Shown one piece after another: positions 15,341 to 24,129 of a stretch of 48,181 nucleotides of DNA. Under the pieces are notes generated by a model, which saw only the letters and a list, made by a program, of their open reading frames with translations, had not been told where the DNA came from and did not search any database. Every line of letters starts with the position of its first letter. Position 1 is the stretch's first letter. Both the position numbers and the translations under genes were made by a program. This DNA comes from Deltaproteobacteria bacterium HGW-Deltaproteobacteria-19 (lineage in GTDB: Bacteria > Desulfobacterota > Syntrophia > Syntrophales > PHBD01): contig PHBD01000025.1 in the NCBI GenBank assembly GCA_002841865.1, positions 20,028 to 68,208 of the forward strand. The letters run 5' to 3'.

Positions 15341-17090
15341 AGATCTGGAGGGCGGGAGGGAAGCGGAGGGAGACCGTCGTACCCCGGCCCAGGCGACTGT
15401 CGATGAGCATGAATCCTCCATGGGCCGCCAGGATGTGCTTGACGATGGACAGCCCCAGCCCAGTACCGCCCATTTCCCGGGAGCGGGTCCGGTCCACCCG
15501 GTAAAACCGCTCGCCGATGCGGTTGATTTCGCCTTCGGGGATGCCGATCCCGGTGTCGCTGATCCGGATGATGGCCCATCCGGTAGCGTCGGTCTCCGCC
15601 GCAATGCCGATTCTTCCTTCTTCGGGCGTAAACTTCACGGCGTTGTCGAGGACGTTGAGGAGGGCCTGAACCAGCCTGTCCCGGTCGGCTCGCAGGGGAG
15701 CCAGGTCCGACGGGATCTCGCAATCCAGGGTGATCCTCTTTTGCCGGATCCGTTCTTCCAGGACCGGCAGAACCTGGTCCAGGGCCTCAGCCAGGGGGAC
15801 CTCCTCAAAGGAGAATCGTGTTTCTCCCAGTTCGATGTTGGAAAGCGTCAGGAGGTCATCCAGAAGGCGGTTCAGGCGTCGGGCCTGCTCCTCGATGATC
15901 ATGAGGAAGCGTGCAGACTGCTCGGGCTCCTCCACCGTCCCGCTGCGGAGCGTTTCCACAAACCCCAGAATGGCCGTCAGGGGGGTCCGGATCTCGTGGG
16001 CCATGTTGGCGACGAAGTCGATCCGCATCTGCTCCAGCCGCTTCATCCGCGTCACGTCATGGAAGACGAAGACCGTCTTTTCTTCCCCCGGATCCCCCTG
16101 CACCGGATCAATGCTGACATCCAGGACAAGGGATTGAGGCTTTCCCAGCACCAGCTCTCCCGTCAGGGGCCTGTTCATCTTCCGGAATTCGTCGAACAGA
16201 TTATGAAGATCGACGTTCCGGAAGGCCTCCATCAGGGTCTTGCCGGTCACGTCTCCGTACCGGTCCGAGATCATGTCCCGGAACGCCCGGTTGTACCCTT
16301 CGATCCGGCCACCCGTATCCAGGAGCATGATTCCCTCGCTCATGCCGGCAAACGTGGCGATGAGCTTCGCCCGTTCCTCCCGGAGCTCCGCAACCTGTCC
16401 CTGCAGTTCCGCCACCAGGTGGTTGATGTTTTCCCCCAGGAGTTTCATTTCGGCGGGACCCCGGACGATCAGTCTGCCCGAGAGTTCGCCATGGCGCAGC
16501 CGGTCGGTGAAGAGCTCCATCTCCCGGATCGGGGAAGCGAGACGCCAGGAGAAGAAGGCCGCGAGCAGGAGAGATGCCGCCAGGGCCAGGAGACCCGTGA
16601 CCAACAGGGACTCGTGGAGCTGCTTCAGGGAAGTCCGGACATCCGTGAGGGGCAGGGCAAGCCGGATGAAGCCGGGTTCCCCGGCGCCGCTCTTGATCGG
16701 GAGGGCCACGTAGAGCATGTCCACGCCGAGGGTCCGGCTGTAGCGGACGGCCCGCCCTTTGCCTCTCAGCTTCGCTTCCTGGATCTCGGGACGGTTGATA
16801 TGAATCTCCCTGACTTCCGCCTGCCTCACCGATTCGGCGAGGACCTTTCCGCTCGAATCGACTACCGTGACCCGGGCGCCGGTGATCCGCGCGAGATCGT
16901 CTACCTGGCGGACGACCTGCGCCAGCGTGCCCAGGTCGATGATCCGCGCATGGGCCGTCAGTGTCGCCTCGTTCCGCTCCAGGGCGGTCTCCCGGATCTG
17001 CCGGCTCAGCAGGGTATAGATCATCCCGAACGTCAGCAGGACGATGACGAGGTAGGTGGCGAGAATGCGGAAGAAGAGCCTGTTCTTCAT
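15339..17090 (-). CDS. phoR: PhoR phosphate-regulon sensor kinase
   Basis: A 583-residue membrane kinase: transmembrane segment at about 8-28, a periplasmic domain of about 130 residues, a second segment at about 162-181, HAMP to about 235, PAS at about 245-350, HisKA with His365 in ANMAHEIRTPLTA, and HATPase_c with DTGIGIPEGE and GTGLGLSIV. This is the long PhoR/PnpS-type layout, with a real periplasmic domain unlike E. coli PhoR. The ATG at 17090 overlaps the phoU stop as TGATG and is preferred to one 21 bases upstream. It should phosphorylate PhoB when phosphate is low and be restrained by PhoU and the Pst transporter. Confidence 0.92.
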   Translation of the reverse strand: MKNRLFFRILATYLVIVLLTFGMIYTLLSRQIRETALERNEATLTAHARIIDLGTLAQVVRQVDDLARITGARVTVVDSSGKVLAESVRQAEVREIHINRPEIQEAKLRGKGRAVRYSRTLGVDMLYVALPIKSGAGEPGFIRLALPLTDVRTSLKQLHESLLVTGLLALAASLLLAAFFSWRLASPIREMELFTDRLRHGELSGRLIVRGPAEMKLLGENINHLVAELQGQVAELREERAKLIATFAGMSEGIMLLDTGGRIEGYNRAFRDMISDRYGDVTGKTLMEAFRNVDLHNLFDEFRKMNRPLTGELVLGKPQSLVLDVSIDPVQGDPGEEKTVFVFHDVTRMKRLEQMRIDFVANMAHEIRTPLTAILGFVETLRSGTVEEPEQSARFLMIIEEQARRLNRLLDDLLTLSNIELGETRFSFEEVPLAEALDQVLPVLEERIRQKRITLDCEIPSDLAPLRADRDRLVQALLNVLDNAVKFTPEEGRIGIAAETDATGWAIIRISDTGIGIPEGEINRIGERFYRVDRTRSREMGGTGLGLSIVKHILAAHGGFMLIDSRLGRGTTVSLRFPPALQI

Positions 17091-17785
17091 CAGGCGTTCC
17101 GGTCCGGGCATTCAGGATACTGGTGGCGGACGCTATGGCCCGTCACCATGTAGATGACCATATCGGCGACACCCTTGGCATGGTCGGCGATCCGCTCCAG
17201 GTTCTTGGAGATCTGCATAATCAGGAGCGCCCGGTGGATCGTCCGGGGATCCTCCATCATGAAGGTCAGCAGTTCCCGGAAGATCTGGTCGTTGAGGCAA
17301 TCCACCGTGTTTTCTTCCTGGCGGACCTCGTTGGCCAGGGCGCAGTCGTCCCGGACGAGGGCGTCCAGGCTTTTCTGGATCATCCCCCGGGTGATCTCGG
17401 CCATCCGGGGCAGGTCGATGTAGGGTTTGAGCTGGGGCTCGTCGTTGAGGGCGATGGCCTTTTGGGCGATGTTGACGGCCATGTCGCCGATCCGCTCCAG
17501 GTGCCCGTTGATCTTGATGGCCGTGGTGATGAACCGGAGGTCCCGGGCGGCGGGCTGCCGCAGGGCCAGGAGCTTGATGCACCTCTCCTCAAGTTCCATG
17601 TCCAGGGTGTCGATCCGCTCGTCCTCGGCGATGACCCGGCGGGCCAGCGCCGAGTCCCGCTCCAGGAGCGACCCCATGGCCTGCTCGATGGCCTTTTCCG
17701 TGAGGGCCCCCAGGTACAAAAGGCCTTCCTTGACCTCCTGAAGCTCCCGCTCGTAGTGACTGCTGGTGTGACGCTTCTCCTCCAT
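17090..17785 (-). CDS. phoU: PhoU phosphate signalling protein
   Basis: A 231-residue all-helical protein with the two PhoU repeats, each showing the family metal-binding motif: ERIGDMAVNIAQKA in the first and ERIADHAKGVADMV in the second. PhoU links the PstB transporter to the PhoR kinase and represses the Pho regulon when phosphate is plentiful. The ATG at 17785 follows AAGGAG. The much longer open frame upstream is pstB read in another frame. The gene lies 14 bases after pstB and overlaps phoR by one base. Confidence 0.95.
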   Translation of the reverse strand: MEEKRHTSSHYERELQEVKEGLLYLGALTEKAIEQAMGSLLERDSALARRVIAEDERIDTLDMELEERCIKLLALRQPAARDLRFITTAIKINGHLERIGDMAVNIAQKAIALNDEPQLKPYIDLPRMAEITRGMIQKSLDALVRDDCALANEVRQEENTVDCLNDQIFRELLTFMMEDPRTIHRALLIMQISKNLERIADHAKGVADMVIYMVTGHSVRHQYPECPDRNA

Positions 17786-17799
17786 GCCCGCGCTCCTTT

Positions 17800-18570
17800 T
17801 CAGCCGAAACGGCCGGTGATGTAGTCTTCCGTCTGCTTCATGTCGGGTTTCGTGAAGATCTTCTCCGTCACGTTGAACTCGATCATCTTGCCCAGGTAGA
17901 AGAACCCCGTGAAGTCCGACACGCGGGCCGCCTGCTGCATGTTGTGGGTGACGATGATGATTGTATACGTCTTTTTCAGCTCTTCGATCAACTCCTCGAT
18001 TTTCGCCGTCGAGATGGGATCCAGGGCCGAGGTCGGCTCGTCCATGAGCAGGATGTCCGGCTTCATTGCCAGGGCCCGGGCGATGCAGAGGCGCTGCTGC
18101 TGGCCGCCGGAGAGCATCATGGCCGACTGGCCGAGGATGTCCTTCACCTCGTCCCACAGGACCGCCTGCCGGAGGCTCCGCTCCACCAGGGCCTCCAGGT
18201 CTGCCTTCCCGCTGACACCCGCCAGGCGGGGCCCGTAGGTGATGTTGTTGAAAATTGATTTCGGAAACGGGTTTGGCTTCTGGAAGACCATGCCGATCCG
18301 GCGGCGGACCTCGACGGGGTCCACGTCGGGCTCGTAGATGTTCCGGCCTTCGAAGAGGATCCGGCCTTCCACACGGCAGCCGTCTATGAGGTCGTTCATC
18401 CGGTTGAGGAGCCTGAGCAGGGTGGACTTGCCGCACCCCGAGGGGCCGATGAGGGCCGTCACCCGGTTCGTTTCGAAGGCCATGCTGACGTCCGTCAGGG
18501 CCTGAAATTCCCCGTAGTAGAAGTTGACGTTCTCCGTCCGGATGATGATCCGGTCTTCCTGATTCACCAT
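17800..18570 (-). CDS. pstB: PstB phosphate ABC transporter ATPase
   Basis: A 256-residue ABC ATPase with Walker [10 protein letters not shown], signature [14 protein letters not shown], Walker [14 protein letters not shown] and the H-loop [17 protein letters not shown] near the end is characteristic of PstB. It powers high-affinity phosphate import through PstC/PstA. The ATG at 18570 is chosen because AGGAG lies six bases before it, whereas the ATG two codons upstream directly abuts that site. Confidence 0.95.
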   Translation of the reverse strand: MVNQEDRIIIRTENVNFYYGEFQALTDVSMAFETNRVTALIGPSGCGKSTLLRLLNRMNDLIDGCRVEGRILFEGRNIYEPDVDPVEVRRRIGMVFQKPNPFPKSIFNNITYGPRLAGVSGKADLEALVERSLRQAVLWDEVKDILGQSAMMLSGGQQQRLCIARALAMKPDILLMDEPTSALDPISTAKIEELIEELKKTYTIIIVTHNMQQAARVSDFTGFFYLGKMIEFNVTEKIFTKPDMKQTEDYITGRFG

Positions 18571-18586
18571 TTCCATCTCCTGTGCG

Positions 18587-19456
18587 CTACCATTTCTTTC
18601 TCCTGCGGATTGTTGCCCGGATGAGGATGGCGACGAGGTCGATCCCGAGGACGAGGAGGATGAGCACGAGCACCGTTCCGTACTGGAGCGGCCGCGTCTC
18701 TTCGATGTTGGTTCCCGCCGTCGCCAGCACGTAGATGTGGTAGGGGAGCGCCATGACCTCGTCGAAGACGGACGTGGGGAGCTTGGCGGTGAAGAACGCC
18801 GCCGCCGTGAACATGATGGGCGCCGTCTCCCCGGCCGCCCGGCCGAGGCCGAGAATGGAGCCCGTCAGGATGCCCGGGAGGGCCGTCGGCAGGACGATGC
18901 GCAGGATGGTCTGCCACTTCGACACGCCCAGGGCGAGGGAGGCCTCCCGGAACGTCTGGGGGACCGACTTGAGGGCCTCTTCCGAGGCGCCGATGATGGT
19001 CGGCAGGATCAGGAAACCCAGCGTCAGGGAGCCCGCCAGGATGGAGGACCCGAATTTCAGCATGACCACGAAGAAGCCCAGTCCGAAGAGCCCGAAGACC
19101 ACCGACGGCACCCCCGCCAGGCAGTTGATGCCGATCCGGATGACCCGGATGACCGGACCCTGCCTGGCGTATTCCGTCAGGTACACCGCCGAGACGATCC
19201 CCAGCGGCAGTCCCACCGCGATGGCGCCGACGGTGAGGTAGAAGGTCCCCACGATGGCCGGCATGATTCCACCCTTCGTCATGGCCTCCCTCGGCGGCTG
19301 GGTGACGAACTCCCAACTCAGGGCGCTGATTCCGTGAACGATGATGTAGGCCAGGATCCCCCCCAGGGCCAGGGCGAGGATGAAGGCTGACAGGCGCACG
19401 AGGCCGAAGAAGACGGTTTGCTTGATGTAGCGGTATCGGATTGCGGTCGTGGTCAT
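18587..19456 (-). CDS. pstA: PstA phosphate ABC transporter permease
   Basis: A 289-residue inner-membrane permease with about six hydrophobic segments and the EAA-type cytoplasmic loop [34 protein letters not shown] is the PstA signature. It forms the phosphate channel with PstC. Its ATG overlaps the pstC stop as ATGA, so the two are translationally coupled. Confidence 0.94.
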   Translation of the reverse strand: MTTTAIRYRYIKQTVFFGLVRLSAFILALALGGILAYIIVHGISALSWEFVTQPPREAMTKGGIMPAIVGTFYLTVGAIAVGLPLGIVSAVYLTEYARQGPVIRVIRIGINCLAGVPSVVFGLFGLGFFVVMLKFGSSILAGSLTLGFLILPTIIGASEEALKSVPQTFREASLALGVSKWQTILRIVLPTALPGILTGSILGLGRAAGETAPIMFTAAAFFTAKLPTSVFDEVMALPYHIYVLATAGTNIEETRPLQYGTVLVLILLVLGIDLVAILIRATIRRRKKW

Positions 19457-20340
19457 AGCGTTCCCGATCCGACCTCCTTGAATTTGTTGGAAATGTAGTC
19501 CGCGACCAGGTTGAACGCCAGCGTGATGAAGAAGAGCACCATGCCGGTCGCGAACAGGGCCTGGTAATGGAGGCTCCGGAACGGGGCCTCGCCCATCTCC
19601 GCGGCGATACTGGCGGGCATGGGCCGGACCGAGTCGAAGAGGCTCTCCGGAATGGCGGCGGCGCCGCCGGCCACCATCAGCACGACCATCGTCTCTCCGA
19701 TGGCCCGCGACATCCCGAGGATGACCGCCGTCGAGATCCCCGAGAGGGCCGACGGGATGACCACCCGGAGGATGGTCTCATGGGTTGTCGCCCCCAGGGC
19801 ATAGGACGCCTCCTTGTATTCCCGGGGGACGGCGTAGATGGCGTCCTCGGAGATGCTGGCGATGGTGGGGACCGCCATCAGGGCGAGGATCAGGGAGGCG
19901 TTTACGATGTTCAGCCCCGTGGGCAGGTCGAAGGTGTCCTGGAGCCAGGGGGCCACGACGACCATGCCGAAGAAGCCCAGCACGACCGAGGGAAGCCCCG
20001 CCAGAAGCTCGATGACGGACTTGAAGACGTCCTTGAGGAGGGGCGGTGCCACCTCGGCGATGTAGACGGCCGTCAGGATGCCGATTGGGATGGCGATCAG
20101 CGTCGCCAGGACCGTCACGATGACGGACCCCACGATGAGGGGCCAGATCCCGAACGAGGGCGGATCATACGTCGGATACCACTCCATTCCGAACAGGAAG
20201 TCCTTCACGGACACCTGGCGGAAGAGGGGCAGTCCCTCCCGGAAGAGGGACACGACGATCAGTCCCAGGATCAGGATCGATACAAGGGCAAAGGAAAAGA
20301 AGACCGCCCGGATGACGGCCTCCTTCTGTTTCCGATTCAT
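19453..20340 (-). CDS. pstC: PstC phosphate ABC transporter permease
   Basis: A 295-residue permease with an N-terminal membrane segment at about 13-33, the DFLFGMEWYPTYDPPSFG periplasmic stretch typical of PstC, and the loop EASYALGATTHETILRVVIP. GMSRAIGETMVVLMVAG corresponds to the family signature. It pairs with PstA. It lies 15 bases after pstS. Confidence 0.94.
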   Translation of the reverse strand: MNRKQKEAVIRAVFFSFALVSILILGLIVVSLFREGLPLFRQVSVKDFLFGMEWYPTYDPPSFGIWPLIVGSVIVTVLATLIAIPIGILTAVYIAEVAPPLLKDVFKSVIELLAGLPSVVLGFFGMVVVAPWLQDTFDLPTGLNIVNASLILALMAVPTIASISEDAIYAVPREYKEASYALGATTHETILRVVIPSALSGISTAVILGMSRAIGETMVVLMVAGGAAAIPESLFDSVRPMPASIAAEMGEAPFRSLHYQALFATGMVLFFITLAFNLVADYISNKFKEVGSGTL

Positions 20341-20355
20341 CCACCGCTCCTTGTG

Positions 20356-21204
20356 TTACTTCTTTTTGCCCTTTGTCGCGGGGACGTCGGCCTTGAGGGG
20401 TACGAATCCATTGGTGGCAACGATCTTCTGTCCTGCCGGGCTCTTCACGAAGGCGAGGAACTTCGCCGTTTCGCCCCTGGGTTCGCCGTTGGTGTACATG
20501 TAAAGCTCACGGGACATGGGGTATTGCCTCGACAGGGCCGTCTCCGGGGTCGCCTGGACGCCGCCCACGTTCACGGCCTTCACGCCCTTCTTGACGTAGC
20601 CCATCCCCAGGTAGCCGATGCTGTAGCGGTTCTTCGAGACAGCGGTGTAGACGGCGCCGTTGGAGGCCAGCATCTGGGCCCGGGGGGACACCTTGGCCTT
20701 CTTCATGACGAAATGGTCCCAGGACTCGAAGGTCCCCGACGAGGAGTCACGCGAGATGACGACGATCTTCATGTCCTTGCCGCCCACTTCCTTCCAGTTG
20801 GTGATCTTTCCCTGGTAGATCAGGCTGAGCTGCTCGGTCGAGAGGTCCTTGACCGGGTTCGAGTTGTGAACGACGGGAACGAGGGCATCGAAGGCCACCA
20901 CGTGGGCGACGGGCTTGATTCCCTTCTTTCCGGCGAAGGCGATTTCCTCCTTCTTGATCTCCCGGGAAGAGTTGCCGATATCCGCCGTGTTGTCGATGAT
21001 GGCCTTGATTCCTTCCCCGGAGCCGCCGCCGGACAGGGAGATCTGGACTCCCTTGTTTGCCTTCATGTAGCCCTCCAGCGCCCCCTGGGCGATGGGCAGG
21101 ACCGTGGTGGATCCCTTGATGACGATGCTCTCCGCCGCAATCGCGGGCGCTACGGTCACCATGCAGCACAGAAGCGCCAGGATCGCCTTCTTCCAGATGT
21201 TCAT
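20356..21204 (-). CDS. pstS: PstS periplasmic phosphate-binding protein
   Basis: A 282-residue binding protein with a signal peptide of about 23 residues ending APAIA. KGSTTVLPIAQ, SGGGSGEGIKAI and SRDSSSGTFESW are the phosphate-contacting loops of PstS. It captures phosphate in the periplasm for PstCAB. There is no lipobox cysteine, so it is a soluble form. The ATG follows AAGGAGG. Expression should start at the Pho-box promoter between phoB and this gene. Confidence 0.95.
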   Translation of the reverse strand: MNIWKKAILALLCCMVTVAPAIAAESIVIKGSTTVLPIAQGALEGYMKANKGVQISLSGGGSGEGIKAIIDNTADIGNSSREIKKEEIAFAGKKGIKPVAHVVAFDALVPVVHNSNPVKDLSTEQLSLIYQGKITNWKEVGGKDMKIVVISRDSSSGTFESWDHFVMKKAKVSPRAQMLASNGAVYTAVSKNRYSIGYLGMGYVKKGVKAVNVGGVQATPETALSRQYPMSRELYMYTNGEPRGETAKFLAFVKSPAGQKIVATNGFVPLKADVPATKGKKK

Positions 21205-21234
21205 AATTTCCTCCTTCGAGTTTGATGGGGACAG

Positions 21235-21240
21235 TTTATG
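21235..21240 (-). promoter_or_regulatory. -10 element of the pstS promoter
   Basis: CATAAA on the minus strand lies eight bases downstream of the last Pho-box repeat. This is the usual arrangement when PhoB replaces the -35 contact. The second Pho box has CTTAAT at the same distance. Confidence 0.5.
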
Positions 21241-21248
21241 GCAACATT

Positions 21249-21288
21249 GTTACAGGAGGATGACAGCGCGGTGAAAGGTTGGTTACGT
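21249..21288 (-). promoter_or_regulatory. Pho box with four 11-bp repeats, upstream of pstS
   Basis: Read on the minus strand, the 7-mers ACGTAAC, CTTTCAC, CTGTCAT and CTGTAAC follow each other at exactly 11-base spacing. E. coli Pho boxes are CTGTCAT-type repeats at this spacing, usually in pairs. The site lies seven bases after the phoB stop codon and about 45 bases before the pstS ATG. An almost identical copy is at 23973-24012. Confidence 0.85.
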
Positions 21289-21295
21289 CTGGACG

Positions 21296-22000
21296 CTATT
21301 CCGGCGTGCCGTCGGCAAGCCTGTACCCGATTCCGCGGACGGTCTGGATCAGTCTCGGTTTTTCCGGATTTTCCTCGATGCGGGCACGGAGGCGTTTGAT
21401 ATGGACGTCCACGGTGCGAGGTTCGACGTAGACCTCGTCTCCCCATACCTGCTCCAGGATCTGGTCCCGTGTGTAGACCCGGCCGGGCCGGCGGGCCAGG
21501 AAGGCGAGAAGCCGGAGTTCCTTGGCGCTCAGGTCCACCCGGCGGTCGCCCACGGAAACCTCGCACGTGGAGAGGTTGATCCTGAGCAAGCCTCCATCGA
21601 TGATCTCTTCCGGCAGCGTTTTCTGCTCCATCCGCCGTCGGAGGACGGCCCGGACCCGGGCGACCAGCTCCCGGACGCTGAAGGGTTTTGTCACGTAGTC
21701 GTCGGCCCCCATCTCGAGGCCGAGGACGCGGTCCACTTCATCCCCCCGGGCCGTGACCATGATGATGGGGAGGGCCATCGTCCTGGGGTCACGGCGCAGC
21801 ATCCGGCATAAATCGAGCCCCGGAATGCCCGGCAGCATCAGGTCCAGGAGCAGCAGGTCAGGATTGCCGCTCCGGGCCAGTTCAAGGGTGGCCTCGCCGT
21901 CATAGGCCTTGATAACGTCGAACCCCTCCTTCGCCAGGTTGAAGGCGATCAGTTCCACGATGTCTTTCTCGTCGTCGGCTACGAGGATGCGGGACGCCAT
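21296..22000 (-). CDS. phoB: PhoB phosphate-regulon response regulator
   Basis: A 234-residue OmpR-family regulator with a receiver domain (Asp53 in LLLLDLMLPG, Lys in TKPFS) and a C-terminal winged helix (LSAKELRLLAFLARRPGRVY and VDVHIKRLRARIE). It should bind the two Pho boxes in this window. It has its own sigma-70 promoter and lies upstream of the pstS Pho box. Basal PhoB supply therefore does not depend on that site. Confidence 0.94.
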   Translation of the reverse strand: MASRILVADDEKDIVELIAFNLAKEGFDVIKAYDGEATLELARSGNPDLLLLDLMLPGIPGLDLCRMLRRDPRTMALPIIMVTARGDEVDRVLGLEMGADDYVTKPFSVRELVARVRAVLRRRMEQKTLPEEIIDGGLLRINLSTCEVSVGDRRVDLSAKELRLLAFLARRPGRVYTRDQILEQVWGDEVYVEPRTVDVHIKRLRARIEENPEKPRLIQTVRGIGYRLADGTPE

Positions 22001-22047
22001 CGGGCCCGTCCTCCTTTTCAGAGAGATTCGAATGCTGTTCGGAGTGC

Positions 22048-22076
22048 ATTATACAGAAGATGACGGATTCCCACAA
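22048..22076 (-). promoter_or_regulatory. sigma-70 promoter of phoB
   Basis: On the minus strand TTGTGG (22076-22071) and a perfect TATAAT (22053-22048) are separated by 17 bases. Transcription would start near 22041, about 40 bases before the ATG. Confidence 0.6.
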
Positions 22077-22143
22077 TCAGGTCGTGCCACCCACGGCTCT
22101 CGATCCGGACGGGGGCGGCAGGAGGATGCAGGGGGCCGGCGGC

Positions 22144-23148
22144 TCACTCGAAGATTGCCGTCAGCAGCAGGTACAGGCCGGCGGATAGAACGCCCGAGAT
22201 CGGGATCGTCAGAATCCACGCCCAGATGATATTTCCGGCGACTCCCCATCGGACGGCGGATAATCTTTTCGTTGCTCCGACGCCCATGATCGCGCCGGTG
22301 ATCGTATGGGTCGTGCTCACGGGAATTCCCGCAACGGAGGCGCCGATAATGGACATGGCCGCCGCCGTTTCCGCACAGAAGCCGCCCATAGGCTGAAGCT
22401 TCGTGATTTTGGTTCCCATCGTCTTGACGATCCGCCATCCCCCCGACATGGTTCCCAGGGCAATGACCGTGTAGCAGGCAATGATAACCCAGAAGGGGAT
22501 ATGAAACGTCGGACCGAGATAGCCGCCGCTGAAAAGAACCAGCGCGATGATGCCAATGGTTTTCTGGGCGTCGTTCATGCCGTGACTGATGCTGTAAACG
22601 GCCGCAGATAAGAGCTGCAACCTTCTGAACAGATGGTTGGACGTGCTCACGCTGCCGAAACGGGTGAGGTTCAGGACGACAACCATTAAAACAAGTCCGA
22701 GTATCAAACCGATTACGGGAGACAAAACGATAAAGCTTGCCGTTTTGATAATCCCTTTCCAGACAAGAACGTCGAACCCGCCCCTTGCGAGACCGGAACC
22801 GATCAGTCCTCCGATCAGGGCGTGGGAGGAACTGCTTGGCAGGCCGAACCACCAGGTCAATAAATTCCAGATGATGGCGCCTCCAAGGGCCGATATGATC
22901 AGCGTGTTGCTGACAATCGACGTGTTGATGATACCGGTTCCGATTGTTTTCGCCACGTGTGCGTCGAACAGGAAAACAGCCACGAAATTGAAGAAGGCCG
23001 CCCAGATGACGGCCTGATGGGGTTTCAGGACCTGCGTCGATACGACGGTTGCGATCGAGTTGGCGGAATCATGGAATCCGTTAATGTAATCGAAGATTAA
23101 CGCAATAATGATGATGGATATGACGACGGCCAGCGTTGGATCGATCAT
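22144..23148 (-). CDS. pit: PiT-family inorganic phosphate transporter
   Basis: A 334-residue polytopic transporter with the two PiT signature repeats: GFHDSANSIATVVSTQ near residue 25 and SHGMNDAQKTIGIIAL in the middle. The SSSHALIGGLIGSGLA and VSTTHTITGAIMGVG pair is also typical. It imports phosphate, or metal-phosphate, with a cation gradient. Its ATG overlaps the stop of the upstream receptor-like gene as ATGA. It should be induced by phosphate starvation through the Pho box at 23973. The usual DUF47 partner is absent. The gene looks less GC-rich than its neighbours by eye. Confidence 0.93.
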   Translation of the reverse strand: MIDPTLAVVISIIIIALIFDYINGFHDSANSIATVVSTQVLKPHQAVIWAAFFNFVAVFLFDAHVAKTIGTGIINTSIVSNTLIISALGGAIIWNLLTWWFGLPSSSSHALIGGLIGSGLARGGFDVLVWKGIIKTASFIVLSPVIGLILGLVLMVVVLNLTRFGSVSTSNHLFRRLQLLSAAVYSISHGMNDAQKTIGIIALVLFSGGYLGPTFHIPFWVIIACYTVIALGTMSGGWRIVKTMGTKITKLQPMGGFCAETAAAMSIIGASVAGIPVSTTHTITGAIMGVGATKRLSAVRWGVAGNIIWAWILTIPISGVLSAGLYLLLTAIFE

Positions 23149-23885
23149 GTCTGTTCGTTCTCGTTGTCGGGTTCGGTTTCGACAGGTTCGGGGGGAAGAT
23201 CGTTGAGGATCGACCGGGCGTTGTAGATCCCGAAGCCGATGCCCGCCAGAACGAGGAAAATCAGGAAGGCGGAAAAGCTCCGGTACGCTTCCAGTTGTGT
23301 TTTTGCAAGTGTTTCAGCAGTATGCAGGCGGTTGTTCGCCTGAACTTTGATCAGGCCGACAAGGGCATCTATTTTATCCGTCGGTTCGCGATCGATCCCC
23401 CGGACCATTTCATCCACAAGGACCGCGCTTTTCAGGTCGGAGTGGTTGTAGTGCTTCAGGGCGTCTCGATACTTCTCTCCCAGCTGCTTGTGGATGCTTA
23501 TCGTTTCCGAGATCTCGGGAACGGACAGACCCATCGTTGCTGCCATGTTCAGTAACGATTGCAGATACTCGTTGACTTTCCTGTCCTCCTCGTCGAAGGC
23601 CCGCACATGAAAGTCATAGAGGTGAGGATCATTGCCTCGCAGGAGAATGTTTTTCCATTCCTGGACCTGTCTTTTAAAGTGAACCTGCGCCTGCCTGCCG
23701 GTATCGACGGTTTTGATCAGCTCCTGCCCTTCAAACACAGTCGTATGAAGGCGCTGGTTGGTTTCCACGACGGCGATGAGGCCATACAAGCCGATTACGA
23801 CGGTCATGACGATGAATATCCCGATCGCAATGACGACTCGGCGACGAAGGGAAATATCCTGAAAAGAAGTATCCGGGCCTTTCAT
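23145..23885 (-). CDS. receptor-like membrane protein with MCP-type sensory domain only
   Basis: A 246-residue protein with a transmembrane segment at about 16-40, an extracytoplasmic helical domain, a second segment at about 203-222 and a short acidic tail. The stretch HFKRQVQEWKNILLRG (69-84) is the conserved core of a ligand-binding domain common in chemoreceptors of this lineage. No HAMP, methyl-accepting or kinase domain follows. It overlaps pit by four bases and shares its Pho-box promoter, where many bacteria have a DUF47/PhoU-like regulator. It may sense phosphate or gate Pit; that is inference. The ATG follows AGAGGT at a rather long distance. Confidence 0.75.
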   Translation of the reverse strand: MKGPDTSFQDISLRRRVVIAIGIFIVMTVVIGLYGLIAVVETNQRLHTTVFEGQELIKTVDTGRQAQVHFKRQVQEWKNILLRGNDPHLYDFHVRAFDEEDRKVNEYLQSLLNMAATMGLSVPEISETISIHKQLGEKYRDALKHYNHSDLKSAVLVDEMVRGIDREPTDKIDALVGLIKVQANNRLHTAETLAKTQLEAYRSFSAFLIFLVLAGIGFGIYNARSILNDLPPEPVETEPDNENEQT

Positions 23886-23972
23886 AAAGATATTACCTCT
23901 GTTTTTTAACCTGCTCTCGTATCTAAACCATGTTCCTTTTCATGCCTGACAGGGGCTGATTAAGCGAAGTAT

Positions 23973-24012
23973 GTTACAGGAGGATGACAATGCGGTGAAA
24001 AATTGATTACGT
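23973..24012 (-). promoter_or_regulatory. Pho box with four 11-bp repeats, upstream of the receptor-pit operon
   Basis: On the minus strand the 7-mers ACGTAAT, TTTTCAC, TTGTCAT and CTGTAAC occur at exactly 11-base spacing. They are followed eight bases later by CTTAAT as -10 (23964-23959). Most of the 40 bases are identical to the pstS site, including the spacer CCTC. It lies about 90 bases before the ATG at 23885. Confidence 0.82.
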
Positions 24013-24054
24013 CTTTGCGCTGCCATGGAATGAAAACCGCTTCTCCGTGTCCGG

Positions 24055-24082
24055 TTGACATGACAGGTCGTATTTATATATG
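24055..24082 (+). promoter_or_regulatory. sigma-70 promoter of the small membrane protein gene
   Basis: A consensus TTGACA (24055-24060) and TATATG (24077-24082) are 16 bases apart. Transcription would begin about 40 bases before the ATG at 24130. Confidence 0.6.
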
Positions 24083-24129
24083 AGAGAAAAACAAAAGTTA
24101 ACAAATCTGAAATGGAAAAGGAGGAGCGG

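Noticed and set aside
22050-22076. Pho box upstream of phoB
   Set aside because: Only one CCGTCAT half-site is seen and the next repeat is at 10, not 11, bases.
24112-24129. Upstream ATG for the small membrane protein
   Set aside because: It has no ribosome site and would put charged residues before the signal peptide; the ATG at 24130 has GGAGGAG.
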